From: Helichrysum umbraculigerum
Lineage: Eukaryota > Streptophyta > Magnoliopsida > Asterales > Asteraceae
Reading direction: 5' to 3'
Assembly (NCBI GenBank): GCA_949592205.1
Contig: CATIUR010000011.1
Location: 3,038,001-3,102,000 of the forward strand
DNA: 64,000 bases
Below are positions 43,763 through 54,694 of this stretch, piece after piece; the first letter of the stretch is position 1; every line of letters starts with the position of its first letter. A program made the position numbers and the translations under genes. The notes beneath the pieces were generated by a model. That model saw nothing but the letters and a program-made list of their open reading frames with translations. It did not search any database and was not told the DNA's origin.

Positions 43763-46568
43763 GAGGGACCCAAGCCATTACGGTCTTGGTTTGTCCCTTA
43801 TCATCAACAAACTTAAGCTCTTTAAAATAACCATTCTTCCCATCAGGAGCTTTGGTTACTTTCGAAGTAGCTTGAGTTTGTGGACGATCAGCCTTAAGAG
43901 GTGAATTTGAGGAGAACCTCTTAGGCACAAAAGTATGAGCTCTATTATGATAATTATAATTAAACTCATGTGATCGCGAAGTAGTGCCACTTTCATAATG
44001 ACTATGGCCTCTACTTGGAGTTCTAAACCTCGACGGTGTCACATCCCTAGACTTATGGACATAATTATCACTTTGAGTATATGACCGTTTAGGTTTAGGT
44101 GGGGAGACACTATGCTTACCATCTCTTTTAAGAATGTTCACAGGTTTATTACCTAACTTAGGTTTGGTATCTAACCCGTCTACAGTCATATCAGAGTCGG
44201 TCTGTGTCTTTTCCTCAATCACAAGCTTATGTGGTGCTTCAGGCTTTTTGTTAGGACAACACGAAGCCACGTGTCCTTTTTGATGACATTTGAAACATGA
44301 CATCTGCTTGCGTGATTTGCTCACTTTTGCTTTCTCATCCGGAGTCTTAGGCACTAAAGGTTTAAGCTGTTCCTTATCAACTTTATCATTAATCTTAGCA
44401 TCGTTAATCACTCCACCCGATACAAAATGTATTTTGGTGAACTGAGAAGCCTTGCTATTATCTAATGATACGTTCTTAATAACATCTTTCTGTGCCTCTG
44501 ACTGTTCAGGTTTATCAGCTACTAAAATCTCAGGATTAACTTCAGTCATCTCAGAGTCCTCAGGAATAGGAGTGTAATTGGCATTAAAAGGCGGGGATAC
44601 ATCATTGTAACCTAACCCAGTCTTGTCCTTTACACTACGTTGAGCATCTAACATTTTATCCATTTGAGATGTCCTATAATTCTCAAGTTTACGGTTTTGC
44701 TCAATTAACCTTAAATTAAGGTTCACTATTTCCTGATCCTTACTAGCAATCGTCTCATTTAAGTCTTTGATATTCATATAGAGACCATCTATGACAACAG
44801 ATTTTTCACTTATGGTATCTCTAAGTTTTGTTCTATCCAACGCATCAGACTTAATTTTATCTTTTAAGACCTGTTTATCATCACTTAATCTACGAACATC
44901 CATAATAGCTTGATCAAGTTCAGATCTAACAGTCTTATAAGATTCCTTATCCATATTTAATTGTGATGACAGATTACTATTTGACACAGTTAAGACACTA
45001 TTCTGAGACTGTAAATCAGTAACTAAGTAACAAACATCAGCAAGATTAAGAATATCTAAACATACCTTCTTCTTGTCAGTTTGTAATTCAGCCATACGTG
45101 CCACTAATTCTTCAGGACTCATATCTGGAGTTGAATCCATATATAGCACATCATCATCACTTGCCTTTTTTTTAGACTCAGCCACCTCTACTCTCTGTTC
45201 CATGTCAGTGGGCATGTAGGACACTGATCCAGCAGTTGTTTCTTCGATCTCGGCCATCAAAGCTTCTTCAGAATGAGCTTGCCAATCATACGAGCCATCC
45301 AACTGCTTCACCACTAAGGCTTTGGAAGCAAGAGTACTTCCCGAACCTTGTTTTCCTTGTGCTTCTACTTTAGGTCTTTGGCATTCTCTAGCAAAATGAC
45401 CAATACCCTGACAGTTAAAGCATCTGACCTTGGTTTTATCAAACCCTGATCTATTGCCCAACACCTTTCTACCAGTTTTCTTGAGGAAATTCTTCACCTT
45501 TCTAGATATCAACGCTAGTTGATCTTGAAGTTCCAGTTCCTCAAGATAATCAGAATCTATCTGCTCATAATCCTCATCAAATAGAATAGGATCATTGATC
45601 TTTCCTTCTATGTAGTTCTCATATGATGCCACAAAGGAAGCAAGAACAGACAGTTGCTGTTCAGCAGATTTCACACTCATCGGCATCTTCTGATGCTCTT
45701 GAGGTGACTTCTCAGAATTCTTTCCCTTTGTCTCATCACCAGAGGAGGAAATAAAGCACAGATCTTCAGTGATCATCTCTCCATTTTCATTAGTATCACC
45801 AACTAACAGTGCAGTGGTCGAACTCGATGACGCAGTCGAAAGACTTGACTTTCCATGATACAGCCCAGGGTTCTGAACCTGATCAGAATCACTATCTCTT
45901 GACTTCTTGGAGAAATCATAACCTTTCAGCTTGTCAATGACTTGCTCTAAGGTCATAGTAGAATACCTAGTTTCGTTATCCTTAATCATAACACCATACA
46001 TTTCCCATTTAGAAGGCAAACCCTCAAGGAACTTGTCGGTTTTAGATACTTCTTCTTCAAAAATTTCATGGTATTCTAATTCACTTAGCAGATGGTAGAA
46101 TCGTGTAACATAGGCATCAAGATCTTCTCCTTTTAAAGCTTTAAACATAGTAAACTGCTTTTTAAGAAGACTCTTCTTGCCAGCTCTCACCTGTGGACTT
46201 CCCTCACCTCTTTTCTCTAAAGCTTCCCAGAGCGCTTTAGCAGTATGAAAAGACTTGAGTTGATGAGCAAGGGATTTAGGAAGACACATCTTTATGCAAG
46301 AATGTGATTTATTCTCATTTCTGTACGCTTCCTTCTCTTGATCACTCATGTTTGCATAGGTAAGAACTACAGTAGCATTTTGAACAGTTTGAGTAGGTGG
46401 GGTGTATCCACTCTTGATACACATCCAGATAGACAGATCATGGAATCTACAGTAAGATTCAAATCTGTCCTTCCAATTGTAGTAATCCTCGATTCTTAAC
46501 AACTTAGGTGGAACGTTTGACTTTCCCACCTCGTGGTCCATTTCGATCATTCTACTTAAGTCAGACAT
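43752..46568 (-). CDS. gag: S2 gag, 938 aa, with two zinc knuckles
   Basis: The ATG follows the leader sequence TTTTTAAG. The N-terminal third is a copia-type capsid (KLLRIEDYYNWKDRFESYC; TAKALWEALEKRG; LSELEYHEIFEEE; LEGLPSKWEMYGVMIK). CCHC knuckle 1, CFNCQGIGHFAREC, is near residue 383; a coiled-coil middle part (about 490-660) follows; knuckle 2, CFKCHQKGHVASCC, is near residue 757; a Ser/Arg/Pro-rich tail ends AWVPLDN. The size and double knuckle are typical of Sireviruses. It forms the particle and packages RNA in the cytoplasm (family knowledge). It overlaps pol by about 11 nt. Confidence 0.95.
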   Translation of the reverse strand: MSDLSRMIEMDHEVGKSNVPPKLLRIEDYYNWKDRFESYCRFHDLSIWMCIKSGYTPPTQTVQNATVVLTYANMSDQEKEAYRNENKSHSCIKMCLPKSLAHQLKSFHTAKALWEALEKRGEGSPQVRAGKKSLLKKQFTMFKALKGEDLDAYVTRFYHLLSELEYHEIFEEEVSKTDKFLEGLPSKWEMYGVMIKDNETRYSTMTLEQVIDKLKGYDFSKKSRDSDSDQVQNPGLYHGKSSLSTASSSSTTALLVGDTNENGEMITEDLCFISSSGDETKGKNSEKSPQEHQKMPMSVKSAEQQLSVLASFVASYENYIEGKINDPILFDEDYEQIDSDYLEELELQDQLALISRKVKNFLKKTGRKVLGNRSGFDKTKVRCFNCQGIGHFARECQRPKVEAQGKQGSGSTLASKALVVKQLDGSYDWQAHSEEALMAEIEETTAGSVSYMPTDMEQRVEVAESKKKASDDDVLYMDSTPDMSPEELVARMAELQTDKKKVCLDILNLADVCYLVTDLQSQNSVLTVSNSNLSSQLNMDKESYKTVRSELDQAIMDVRRLSDDKQVLKDKIKSDALDRTKLRDTISEKSVVIDGLYMNIKDLNETIASKDQEIVNLNLRLIEQNRKLENYRTSQMDKMLDAQRSVKDKTGLGYNDVSPPFNANYTPIPEDSEMTEVNPEILVADKPEQSEAQKDVIKNVSLDNSKASQFTKIHFVSGGVINDAKINDKVDKEQLKPLVPKTPDEKAKVSKSRKQMSCFKCHQKGHVASCCPNKKPEAPHKLVIEEKTQTDSDMTVDGLDTKPKLGNKPVNILKRDGKHSVSPPKPKRSYTQSDNYVHKSRDVTPSRFRTPSRGHSHYESGTTSRSHEFNYNYHNRAHTFVPKRFSSNSPLKADRPQTQATSKVTKAPDGKNGYFKELKFVDDKGQTKTVMAWVPLDN

Positions 46569-47029
46569 CTTAAAAACGTAAAATTAAACTGTTTCAGCGA
46601 ATTCAGAAATCTCAACTCGCAAGACTCAGCTCAACTCGCAATCTCAGCTCGACTCGCAGAATTTGTCGATTCGCAAGCCTCAGTTCGGATTGCTAAAAGA
46701 TGTCGATTCGCAAGTGATGTCGATTCGCGAGAGATCTCGGTTCGACTTGCAAGCCTCAGTTCGACTCGCTAGTTCAACTCGGTTCGCAGGCGACGCTGGA
46801 ACCCTAATCTCGACTCGCGAAACGGCTGTTAAACCCGAAAAAACGAATTTTAAGGTATTTTTACGAACGAAACTGAGAAATTCGACTGTAAACTAACCCT
46901 AAAACTTCCAGAGAATGATTTTGATCGTTAGTATTGCAATAATGCACGTAAAAACGACCCGAATCAAAAACGCAATAAACTAAAACTCACGAACACACTC
47001 GTATCTAGCCCGAAAGCTCTGATACCAGA
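46569..47029 (-). other. Primer-binding site and gag leader of S2
   Basis: TGGTATCAGAGC (47027-47016, minus strand) lies two bases inside the LTR. The leader is packed with GCGAGTCGA / GCGAATCGA / GCGAACCGAG words (about 46800-46610), the same vocabulary as the LTR and the internal promoter of S2. Confidence 0.85.
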
Positions 47030-47599
47030 TGTAAGTCCCCTAGTTTTAGGATCAATAACTTCGTTATCTGTAGTATTAAGGTGCGGAATCCCTCAATACG
47101 GTGTTATTTTACTAACAACGAATATGTTCGTATTGCGTTTTAACTAGACTTAGCTTTAAACAACGAATCGTCAAAGCCTAGCCTTAGGTTATGTTTTTCT
47201 CTGGTTTGTTGAATTCGCAGCAATTGAAATCAGAATGCAAAAGTTATGTTTTTCACCGATTGAAAAACATTATATATGTCCAGCTCGTCTCGACTCGCAA
47301 GGGCCTGCGAGTTCGGTCCAACTCGCAGCCCAAGCCCAACTCGGAACTCGGCTCGCCAGACTTCCACGAATTCAGTTCTCATCTCAGCTCGTTAATCTCG
47401 CGACCTGAGAACTCGACTCGCACAGAATGTATTTATTTCGTATTTAATAATTCGTCTAACTTAACACAATAATATGTTTAACGAATATTACTAACAAAAC
47501 AAATATTTATTTACAAATCTAAACCAATATACAAACGTAATAATAATTACACTAGTCCTATATCAAGCTAGATCTGTTGTCACAATCTATGTCTCAACA
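47030..47599 (-). repeat. 5' LTR of S2
   Basis: 570 bp, no difference from 33069-33638 detected by eye. Confidence 0.95.
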
Positions 47600-48194
47600 G
47601 TAGACTTTGTTGATTCAAGTCAAAAGAATAAATCACATAAATGGTGTTGGTTTAATCTAGAATACAATTTGGTGGGCAACGTTAAATTGAACTGTTAGCG
47701 TGTTGAAAACAACCTTGTGTCTTTCTTAATTGTGTTTATATCAATTTATCTCGTAAAGAAGATTGGTAACATTTATCAAATCACCAATAAATCTATAAGT
47801 TAGCAAATCAATAAAATGATTTCCGGAATCTAAGGAAAGTAATCCAAGCAAATGCATTTATCTTATCATTTGAATTTGATATTTTTATTTAATTACTTAT
47901 TTTCTTAAAAGTCATTTATTTTATTTCAAGTATTTAATTTTCAATTACATTTCATAATTGTTAGCCAATTGTTCGATCGGAACTAAAACGCCCCCCAATA
48001 TTCATTGTTTTCATTATTTGTATTAATTTCCAGTTTATTTAATATTGACATCCGTTCCTCGTGTTCGACTCGGTCTTACCAAGTCTATACTAACATTCGA
48101 TCAGGTATTCTTGTCTGGTTGTGTGAAAGTATTAATAAGGTATTTCCATTTCTAAATAATAAAACAAGACGCGCTTTCACACGCATCAAGTTTT

Positions 48195-48211
48195 TGGCGC
48201 CGCTGCCGGGG
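48195..48211 (+). other. Primer-binding site of element B (tRNA-Asp)
   Basis: TGGCGCCGCTGCCGGGG six bases after the LTR end. The leader runs to about 48330, where the gag frame opens without an ATG. Confidence 0.9.
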
Positions 48212-48424
48212 AACGGTTTGATTCAATTTGATAAATTGGAATTTGTTTTCTGTATATTATTTGTTTGAATTTAGTTTTGTTTTCCTGTTTAATTGTATTA
48301 TCTTGTGTTAGTGATTAGTTGATAAGTTGTTTTATATTTAAGAGTCTTTCGTCAGAGAAGACGTTCCGCTTCCGCACCGCCTAATTCACCATTACATAGA
48401 CCATTTCCTGAAGACGAGTACAAG

Positions 48425-51403
48425 GTGTTTAATAATAATCTTTATATTCCGGTGATTTTCGACTACCATTCAGATTACGAAGGCGAGTACGGAGGGTATC
48501 GCACTAGATCACCAATTGAATACCCTAGTGATCAATCGGAACCAGATTTAGAAATGGTAGACGACATCGCCAACATGACTCTCGAGGAATATTCGAGCAG
48601 AAGGCGTAGCGACCTTGGCCCAGGAGTTGTGAGGCCCGCAATTGCAGAAAACGTCGAGTTCGAGATAAAGGGACAATTCCTAAAGGAGCTTAGGGAAAAT
48701 CCGTTTCGAGGAGAGGAGAGAGAAGATGCTAACGAGCACGTGAAAAAGATCGAGGAGATTGCCGATATGTTCAGCATCCCAAACATTACATGCGATCAAG
48801 TCATGCTCCGCGTGTTCCCAAGAACACTCAAGGGAGCCGCAAAAAGATGGATTACTAATGAACCAGCTGGATCCATCACCACGTGGGAAGATCTCCGCAT
48901 AAATTTTCTAAAGATGTACTGCCCGCCATCCAAAACTTCGAAGATGATCGACGAGATTAGGAATTTCAAGCAAGAAGTTGATGAGTCGCTACACCAAGCG
49001 TGGGAAAGGTACCAGGACTTGATGCATAAATGTCCACAGCACGACCTAAACGACCAGCAAATTATATTGGTATTTTACAGAGGAGTGGATCGTGCTACAA
49101 GACAGCAATTAGATGCTCAAGGACATATTCCGAAGAAGATTCCTAGGGACGCCTTTGCAGCTATTTGAGACCAAGCAAAGCATTCTCGGTTATGGGATGA
49201 TGACACCTCTAGGAGAAAGAGGCCAATTAGCAATGACGATGGACTCGCCGCCATAACTGCCAAGCTGGACAGCATGGGAAGAGACATAAAAAAGGTGACC
49301 GAGACTGTCCATGCAATCCAAGTAGGGTGTGACGACTGTGGAGGAACGCATTTAGTCAAGGATTGTCCCGAAATGAATTCTGTAGGAGTGAGAGAGGAAG
49401 TTAAATATGTGGAAACTCACGGAACCTACTGCCAAGACAGAGGAGAATTTTTCCTAAGACCATACCAGGAAGGAGATCGCCAGTTCAGCCAGGCTCAGCC
49501 AGAGTATTTCACTAGGGAACAACCCTCGGCAACCTTCCTTGACAAGAAACCCAATTTGGAAGAAATGATGGGGAAGTTTTTGATCGCTAACGAGAAATTT
49601 ATTGCTAAGTCTGGACAGCGGATGAACGCCATTGAAGCATTAGTTCGGAATCAAGGAGCGGCGATCAAGCAAATTGAGAGAACCATTTCCAGCATAGCTA
49701 GAGTTCTCCAAGAGAGACCCCCGGGAACTTTACCAGGATGCACTGAAACCAACCCACGAGATCATGCAAAGGTAGTGACTACCAGAAGTGGAAAGGTTCA
49801 TGAAAACCTTAAGTTTCAAAAGAATCATGTGTCGAAACTTTTGCCTGAAAAGGAGAAGGAAGCTGAGGTTGCCAGAAATTCTAGGGTGGACACAAAAGCT
49901 GATCAATTTGCTAGGGATAAGCAAGATGCGAAGGATCATGCGCCACCACCACCTTACCTAGCAGCTTTGATGAGTAGAGGAAAATATGAAGCTCATTATC
50001 ATCAATTTCTAGAGAATCTGAAGCAGCTTCATATCAACATTCCGTTTGTGGAAGCCATTGCCCAAATGCCTAAGTATGTGAAATACTTGAAGGAGCTCTT
50101 GACTAATAAGAGCAAGTTGGCAGAAGCAACCACAGTAATGATGAATGAGCGATGCTCAGCCATGATGCAAAACAAGTTGCCACCAAAAATGAAGGATCCA
50201 GGAAGTATCACTATACCCTTTCGAATTGGTAATTTGGACATTGCGAATGCACTAGCGGATCTTGGGGCTAGCATATCTATTATGCCTTATACTATGTACG
50301 CTAGACTTGGGCTAGGAAAACCTAAGTCCATCCGAATGTGCATCGAGTTGGCTGATCGCTCTGTTCAATACCCCAGAGGGATGGTTGAGAACGTTTTAGT
50401 CAAGGTTGATAAGTTTGTGTTTCCCTGTGACTTTCTGATTCTTGACATGGTAGAGGATCCTAAGGTGCCGATTATTCTAGGTAGACCCTTCCTAGCCACT
50501 TCCAGAGCATTGATCGATGTTTTTGAAAGGAAAATAACCATGAGACTGGGGGATAAGAAGGTTGTATTTAATGTGAATGAATCTATGCAATATCCAGAAT
50601 CAGTGGATGAGACTTGTTACTTTGCTAGCATGAGAGAATTATCTGAGGATGACGAGAGTTTGCAAAGTTTGAAGGATGACGTAGATTTAGACCCAATGAA
50701 TCTTGAAGGATGGAAGGGAAGCCTCGTGACAATCCGTGACATCGACAAGTTCGATAAATTGCCTGTGGAGATCGAGACAACGTGCGAGAAAGATTCAGAA
50801 AATGAAGGCATTAAGTTAAGGGAGAGTGAAGAGTCAATTTTGACGAATGGAATTTTGATCAAAATGGAGACGCGAATTCTAAGTCATTGTCACAATGGTC
50901 CTACTAGAGGGAATAAGGAACCTAATTACACGTCACGAAAGATGTTGAAGGCGAAGGCATTACCTATAAAAGGTGTACGGGTTGTGGTGATGTTCCGTAA
51001 GCGATTGTTTTCACGGTTTGGAACACCGAAGGTTTTGATCAGTGATAGTGAAATGCATTTTACGAATGCACAATTGGAGAAAGTGTTAGGGATGAATGCT
51101 TATGTTAACGCTCGACTATATATGGAGCGCACCAAGAAATGGCATGATTCACGCTTTAAATCAAATTGTTTATTTGAAAAAGGTGACAAGGTTCTCCTAT
51201 ACAGTTCTCGTCTGCATCTATTTCCTGGAAAGTTGAAGACTCATTGGACAGGACCTTTTTTAGTTGAAAAGGTTTATCCTCTTGGTGCTGTTGATCTACA
51301 AGGTCCTTCTGGAAAAACTTTCAAGGTTAATGGAAGTGGGTTGAAGAAATACTATGGTGATGCTAGGGACTCCAAACGTGATTTGGAGATGAATTTGAGT
51401 TAA
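48425..51403 (+). pseudogene. gag: Element B gag-protease joined in frame to integrase fragments; RT deleted
   Basis: One frame of 993 codons with a single TGA at 49166-49168, probably CGA to TGA. The first in-frame ATG is 48554, though gag-like coding continues upstream. Gag core: GAAKRWITNEPAGSITTWED ... FLKMYCPPSKTSKMIDEIR. Zinc-knuckle-like CDDCGGTHLVKDC (about 49330). Aspartic protease ALADLGASISIMPY (about 50250) and ILGRPFLATSRALIDV (about 50480). RT and RNase H should follow but are absent. Instead the frame passes near 50850 to an integrase zinc-finger remnant (SHCHNGPTRG), a core fragment (FGTPKVLISDSEMHF) and the C-terminal part (FEKGDKVLLYSSRLHLFPGK). The deletions keep the frame, so a gag-protease polyprotein could once have been made. 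Confidence 0.85.
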
Positions 51404-52742
51404 GTTATGCAGTAAGAGGTCGAGCTTACCGACGTGATAAACAAAAGCGCTTTCGGGAGATAACCCGTTATTTCGTTATTTTGTTTTATTGTTTTTGTTC
51501 GCAGGTTTGAACTTTGTGGGTGTGTTCCCTGGAAACCCTCACGAGACTACAACTCGTCCACTCAGGATACTGAGGGGTTTAAAGGCTTGTTGCATACGCT
51601 AAATGCAACCGTGATGCCTACGGAAGTGTGCTGTTGTATTTTATTTCAGAACCAGTTCATTCATGAATTTTTCTTCTTAATCAGGGGAGTTTTTCTATTT
51701 CACTTCTTTTCTATTCCCTATATTATTGTTTTCTTTTGCAATGGGGACATTGCATACTTTTAAGTGGGGGATGGGGGAAAAGAAGTCTGTTTGTCCTTAA
51801 GATATGAATGGTAAATATTTGCATATTAAAAAACTAAAGGGCATTCTACGTGTTAGTTATTTTTCAGCCCAAATTTTTCTTTTAAAATTGTTTTCTGCGT
51901 TAAAGTTTAGCGAATCTTGTAACATATTTTGGGAATGCAAAGAATGAAATGAATTTAATTTTTAAATATTAGATAGTTCATCTTGTGATGTATCGATAGA
52001 CAATCTATATGAAGGTTGTTGAGCTATTAAGAAATTTAATGCATTAAGTAGGGATTTATCCTATGAGGATCTTTTAGCAAGGTATGACCTTAGTCTTAAT
52101 TCTTGTATGATAGCGTGTTATAATCCATAATTTTGGGATCCTAATTATCATCATTTGGGAATATACTGGGTGTTGTCTCCTCTGTTGTACGAAAGTACAG
52201 ACCTGGTTTCCGTCAGTATATTTGATATCAAAATAGATAAAAATAAATGAGTACAAAGGACTCATAAATTGAAAAACCAAAGACAAGTTATGTCGCTCTG
52301 TTGTATTGAGGTACAGACCTGTCACCAATGTCTTGGTTTGAAAAATGATTGATTTATTTGGATGTTCATTATTTGGAGATTTGTGACACGTTATTGGTAT
52401 AAGAGTATTTTGCTATTGTGAATCTAGGGTAAAGCCTGCTAGAATAATAATGAGTTAAGCTCAATTTATGAAGTTTAGATTGTTTAAGTGGACAACAATA
52501 TCGGTAATCTGAGTGAATTATCGTTTATGCCTAATAATAATGTATTAGAAGTTGTTTCCCTTAGAGAGTTTCTTGATTGTGAAGCTTTAAGGTAGAATTT
52601 ATTTTAAGGTAAGAATTTGGTTTGTAGAATGCTGTGTAGTATGTAAGTCCTTTTGCACTTTTGTTTGCCGTTCATATTTAAAGTTTTGAATTTTCAACTG
52701 ATGGTCTACTTGAGGACAAGTAGGATTCAAGTGGGGGATGTT
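51404..52742 (+). other. 3' region of element B: three-way junction, double hairpin, polypurine tract
   Basis: No gene. The three-way junction is at 51533-51580 (AAACCC/GGGTTT closing ACGAG/CTCGT and CTCAG-GATA-CTGAG), followed by GTTGCAT/ATGCAAC at 51589-51608. A polypurine-like TTTTAAGTGGGGGATGGGGG lies at about 51759-51778. The double-hairpin domain is about 51980-52500, with hairpin 1 at 52179-52208 (GTAC-GAAA-GTAC) and hairpin 2 at 52294-52325. The terminal polypurine tract CAAGTGGGGGATGTT is at 52728-52742. Confidence 0.7.
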
Positions 52743-54485
52743 TGATAAACGCCAAAATGTACTAAATTATAGTACTAATTACCCCCGTGTTTGATAGGTT
52801 TCTAACGCTTTTTGTATGAATAAGATACTTATTTCGTTCATATTTGCATTTAGGAGTTTAAATGGAGCTTGGATCGAAAAGGAACGGAAAACGAGCTTAT
52901 TTGGAAGAAAAGTTGCTAAAAGAATAAAACATTGGACAAGAGAAGATTGGATCGAGGAAAAGAAGCTAAGAGAGTGAAGATAGGTAATTTTGGATTGGAA
53001 TAAGTGTAAATGAAGCTTGAATCGGAAAAAGAACGAAAGATGAGCTGAAAATGAAGAAAAGTGTAAAAGCTGAGTTTTCGGACATGCTGTTAGTATTTTG
53101 GCCATAACTTCTTCATACGAACTCCGATTGAGGTGATTCAACTTGGAGAATTTAGCTAACAGACGGGGCTACAACTTTCGTTTTGGGTGCTTTTAGTGAA
53201 AATGCATCCATACGGCGTATGGATGTCCATACGCCGTATGGATTGAAAACTGGGCTGAATCAAGTTTTCGCGGGCTGGACTGTTGGGCTTTTATATCCAT
53301 ACTCCGTATGGAATTCCATACGCTGTATGGATGACTTTTTCAGCATTTTAAGTCCGATTTTAGGGTTTTCACTTCAGAACTTCAATACCTAAACCCGAGT
53401 TCGACCAGAGACGACCAGAGGGGGTTTTTCCCTCATTTTGGAGCATTTTGATGGTAGAAAGCAAGAAGAATTGAAGCCCTTTCAATTGTTCAATCATTCT
53501 TTTGGTTTTTCGGTTCGAATACATTTCTTTCTTTCATTTGATTTTGACTATTGATATGTTATTGAATCTGATTTTATGTATTATCATGATTGGCTAAATC
53601 TTTCATGTATTTGCTTGGATAATGATACTTAGATTATGGATTGATTATTGATTTGCAGATTTAATTCGATTTATTGAAAGTTTATGTGTTTATTTGATGA
53701 TCCTTGGTTATTGAATGGTTATTAGTAATTACCTAACGTGGTTTTATAGTTAATTGAGATTGATTTCCTTTTAATTATAAGATTATTGATAATTGTTGAT
53801 TTCAATTGACGATTGTTGCTGAATATATTGAGTTTGACAGGTTAGGGTTAATAATTGGTAATGATCATTGATGAACAAGATAACTAGTAATAGTAGTAGA
53901 CTTTGTTGATTCAAGTCAAAAGAATAAATCACATAAATGGTGTTGGTTTAATCTAGAATACAATTTGGTGGGCAACGTTAAATTGAACTGTTAGCGTGTT
54001 GAAAACAACCTTGTGTCTTTCTTAATTGTGTTTATATCAATTTATCTCGTAAAGAAGATTGGTAACATTTGTCAAATCACCAATAAATCTATAAGTTAGC
54101 AAATCAATAAAATGATTTCCGGAATCTAAGGAAAGTAATCCAAGCAAATGCATTTATTTTATCATTTGAATTTGATATTTTTATTTAATTACTTATTTTC
54201 TTAAAATCATTTATTTTATTTCAAGTATTTAATTTTCAATTACATTTCATAATTGTTAGCCAATTGTTCGATCGGAACTAAAACGCCCCCCCCAATATTC
54301 ATTGTTTTCATTATTTGTATTAATTTCCAATTTATTTAATATTGACATCCGTTCCTCGTGTTCGACTCGGTCTTACCAAGTCTATACTAACATTCGATCA
54401 GGTATTCTTGTCTGGTTGTGTGAAAGTATTAATAAGGTATTTCCATTTCTAAATAATAAAACAAGACGCGCTTTCACACGCATCA
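52743..54485 (+). repeat. 3' LTR of element B (1,743 bp)
   Basis: TGATAAACGCC...CACGCATCA, partner of 31911-48188, with only scattered point differences. It is uninterrupted, so it shows the pre-insertion state of the S2 target near 53895. The minus-strand 120-codon frame here and in the 5' LTR is antisense and not a gene. Confidence 0.9.
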
Positions 54486-54490
54486 ACAAT

Positions 54491-54694
54491 GAACATAGTA
54501 AAATTGATGATATATTATTTGATTCGATATTATTTTAGAAATTATAGTTAGATTAAGTATTCTGTTTAGTTTAGATATAATATTTAGAAATTTAAACAGG
54601 TGGCTATCAAAAATTAAGCAGAAATGCTGCCCAAATTTCTTTTGAAATGTTTATGATATATCTAACACGGTTGTTTAAAGTTTGTTTCACAGTT
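54491..54694 (+). other. Rest of the ORFb intron of element A
   Basis: Collinear with 3155-3340 of A' (AAACAGGTGGCTATC and AATGCTGCCCAAATTTC shared). It ends in the acceptor TTTCACAG at 54692. Confidence 0.6.

Larger units (their letters stand above)
33069..47599 (-). mobile_element. S2: complete, apparently intact Sirevirus-type copia element (14,531 bp), minus strand
   Basis: TSD GTAGA (33064-33068, 47600-47604). The 570-bp LTRs (33069-33638 and 47030-47599) show no difference by eye. Reading leftward: 5' LTR, tRNA-iMet PBS, leader, gag (938 aa), pol (about 1,147 aa) in a different frame, poly(A) tract, double-hairpin RNA domain, internal promoter, spliced accessory gene, polypurine tract, 3' LTR. 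Large gag with two zinc knuckles, the PBS and an extra gene after pol are Sirevirus/SIRE1 traits. Identical LTRs mean a very recent insertion. Confidence 0.93.
31911..48188 (+). repeat. 5' LTR of element B, interrupted by S2
   Basis: Own parts are 31911-33068 and 47605-48188 (1,742 bp), almost equal in length to the 3' LTR (1,743 bp) and very similar by eye. It starts TGATAAATGCC and ends CACACGCATCA. Confidence 0.9.
31911..54485 (+). mobile_element. Element B: Athila-like element with gag-protease but no reverse transcriptase
   Basis: TSD ACAAT (31906-31910, 54486-54490). Own sequence is 31911-33068 and 47605-54485, about 8.0 kb; S2 sits in its 5' LTR. It has LTRs of about 1,742 bp, a tRNA-Asp PBS, one long frame (gag, protease, shortened integrase), a 3' region with the three-way junction and double hairpin, and a polypurine tract. 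RT and RNase H are missing, so it is non-autonomous. Confidence 0.9.
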
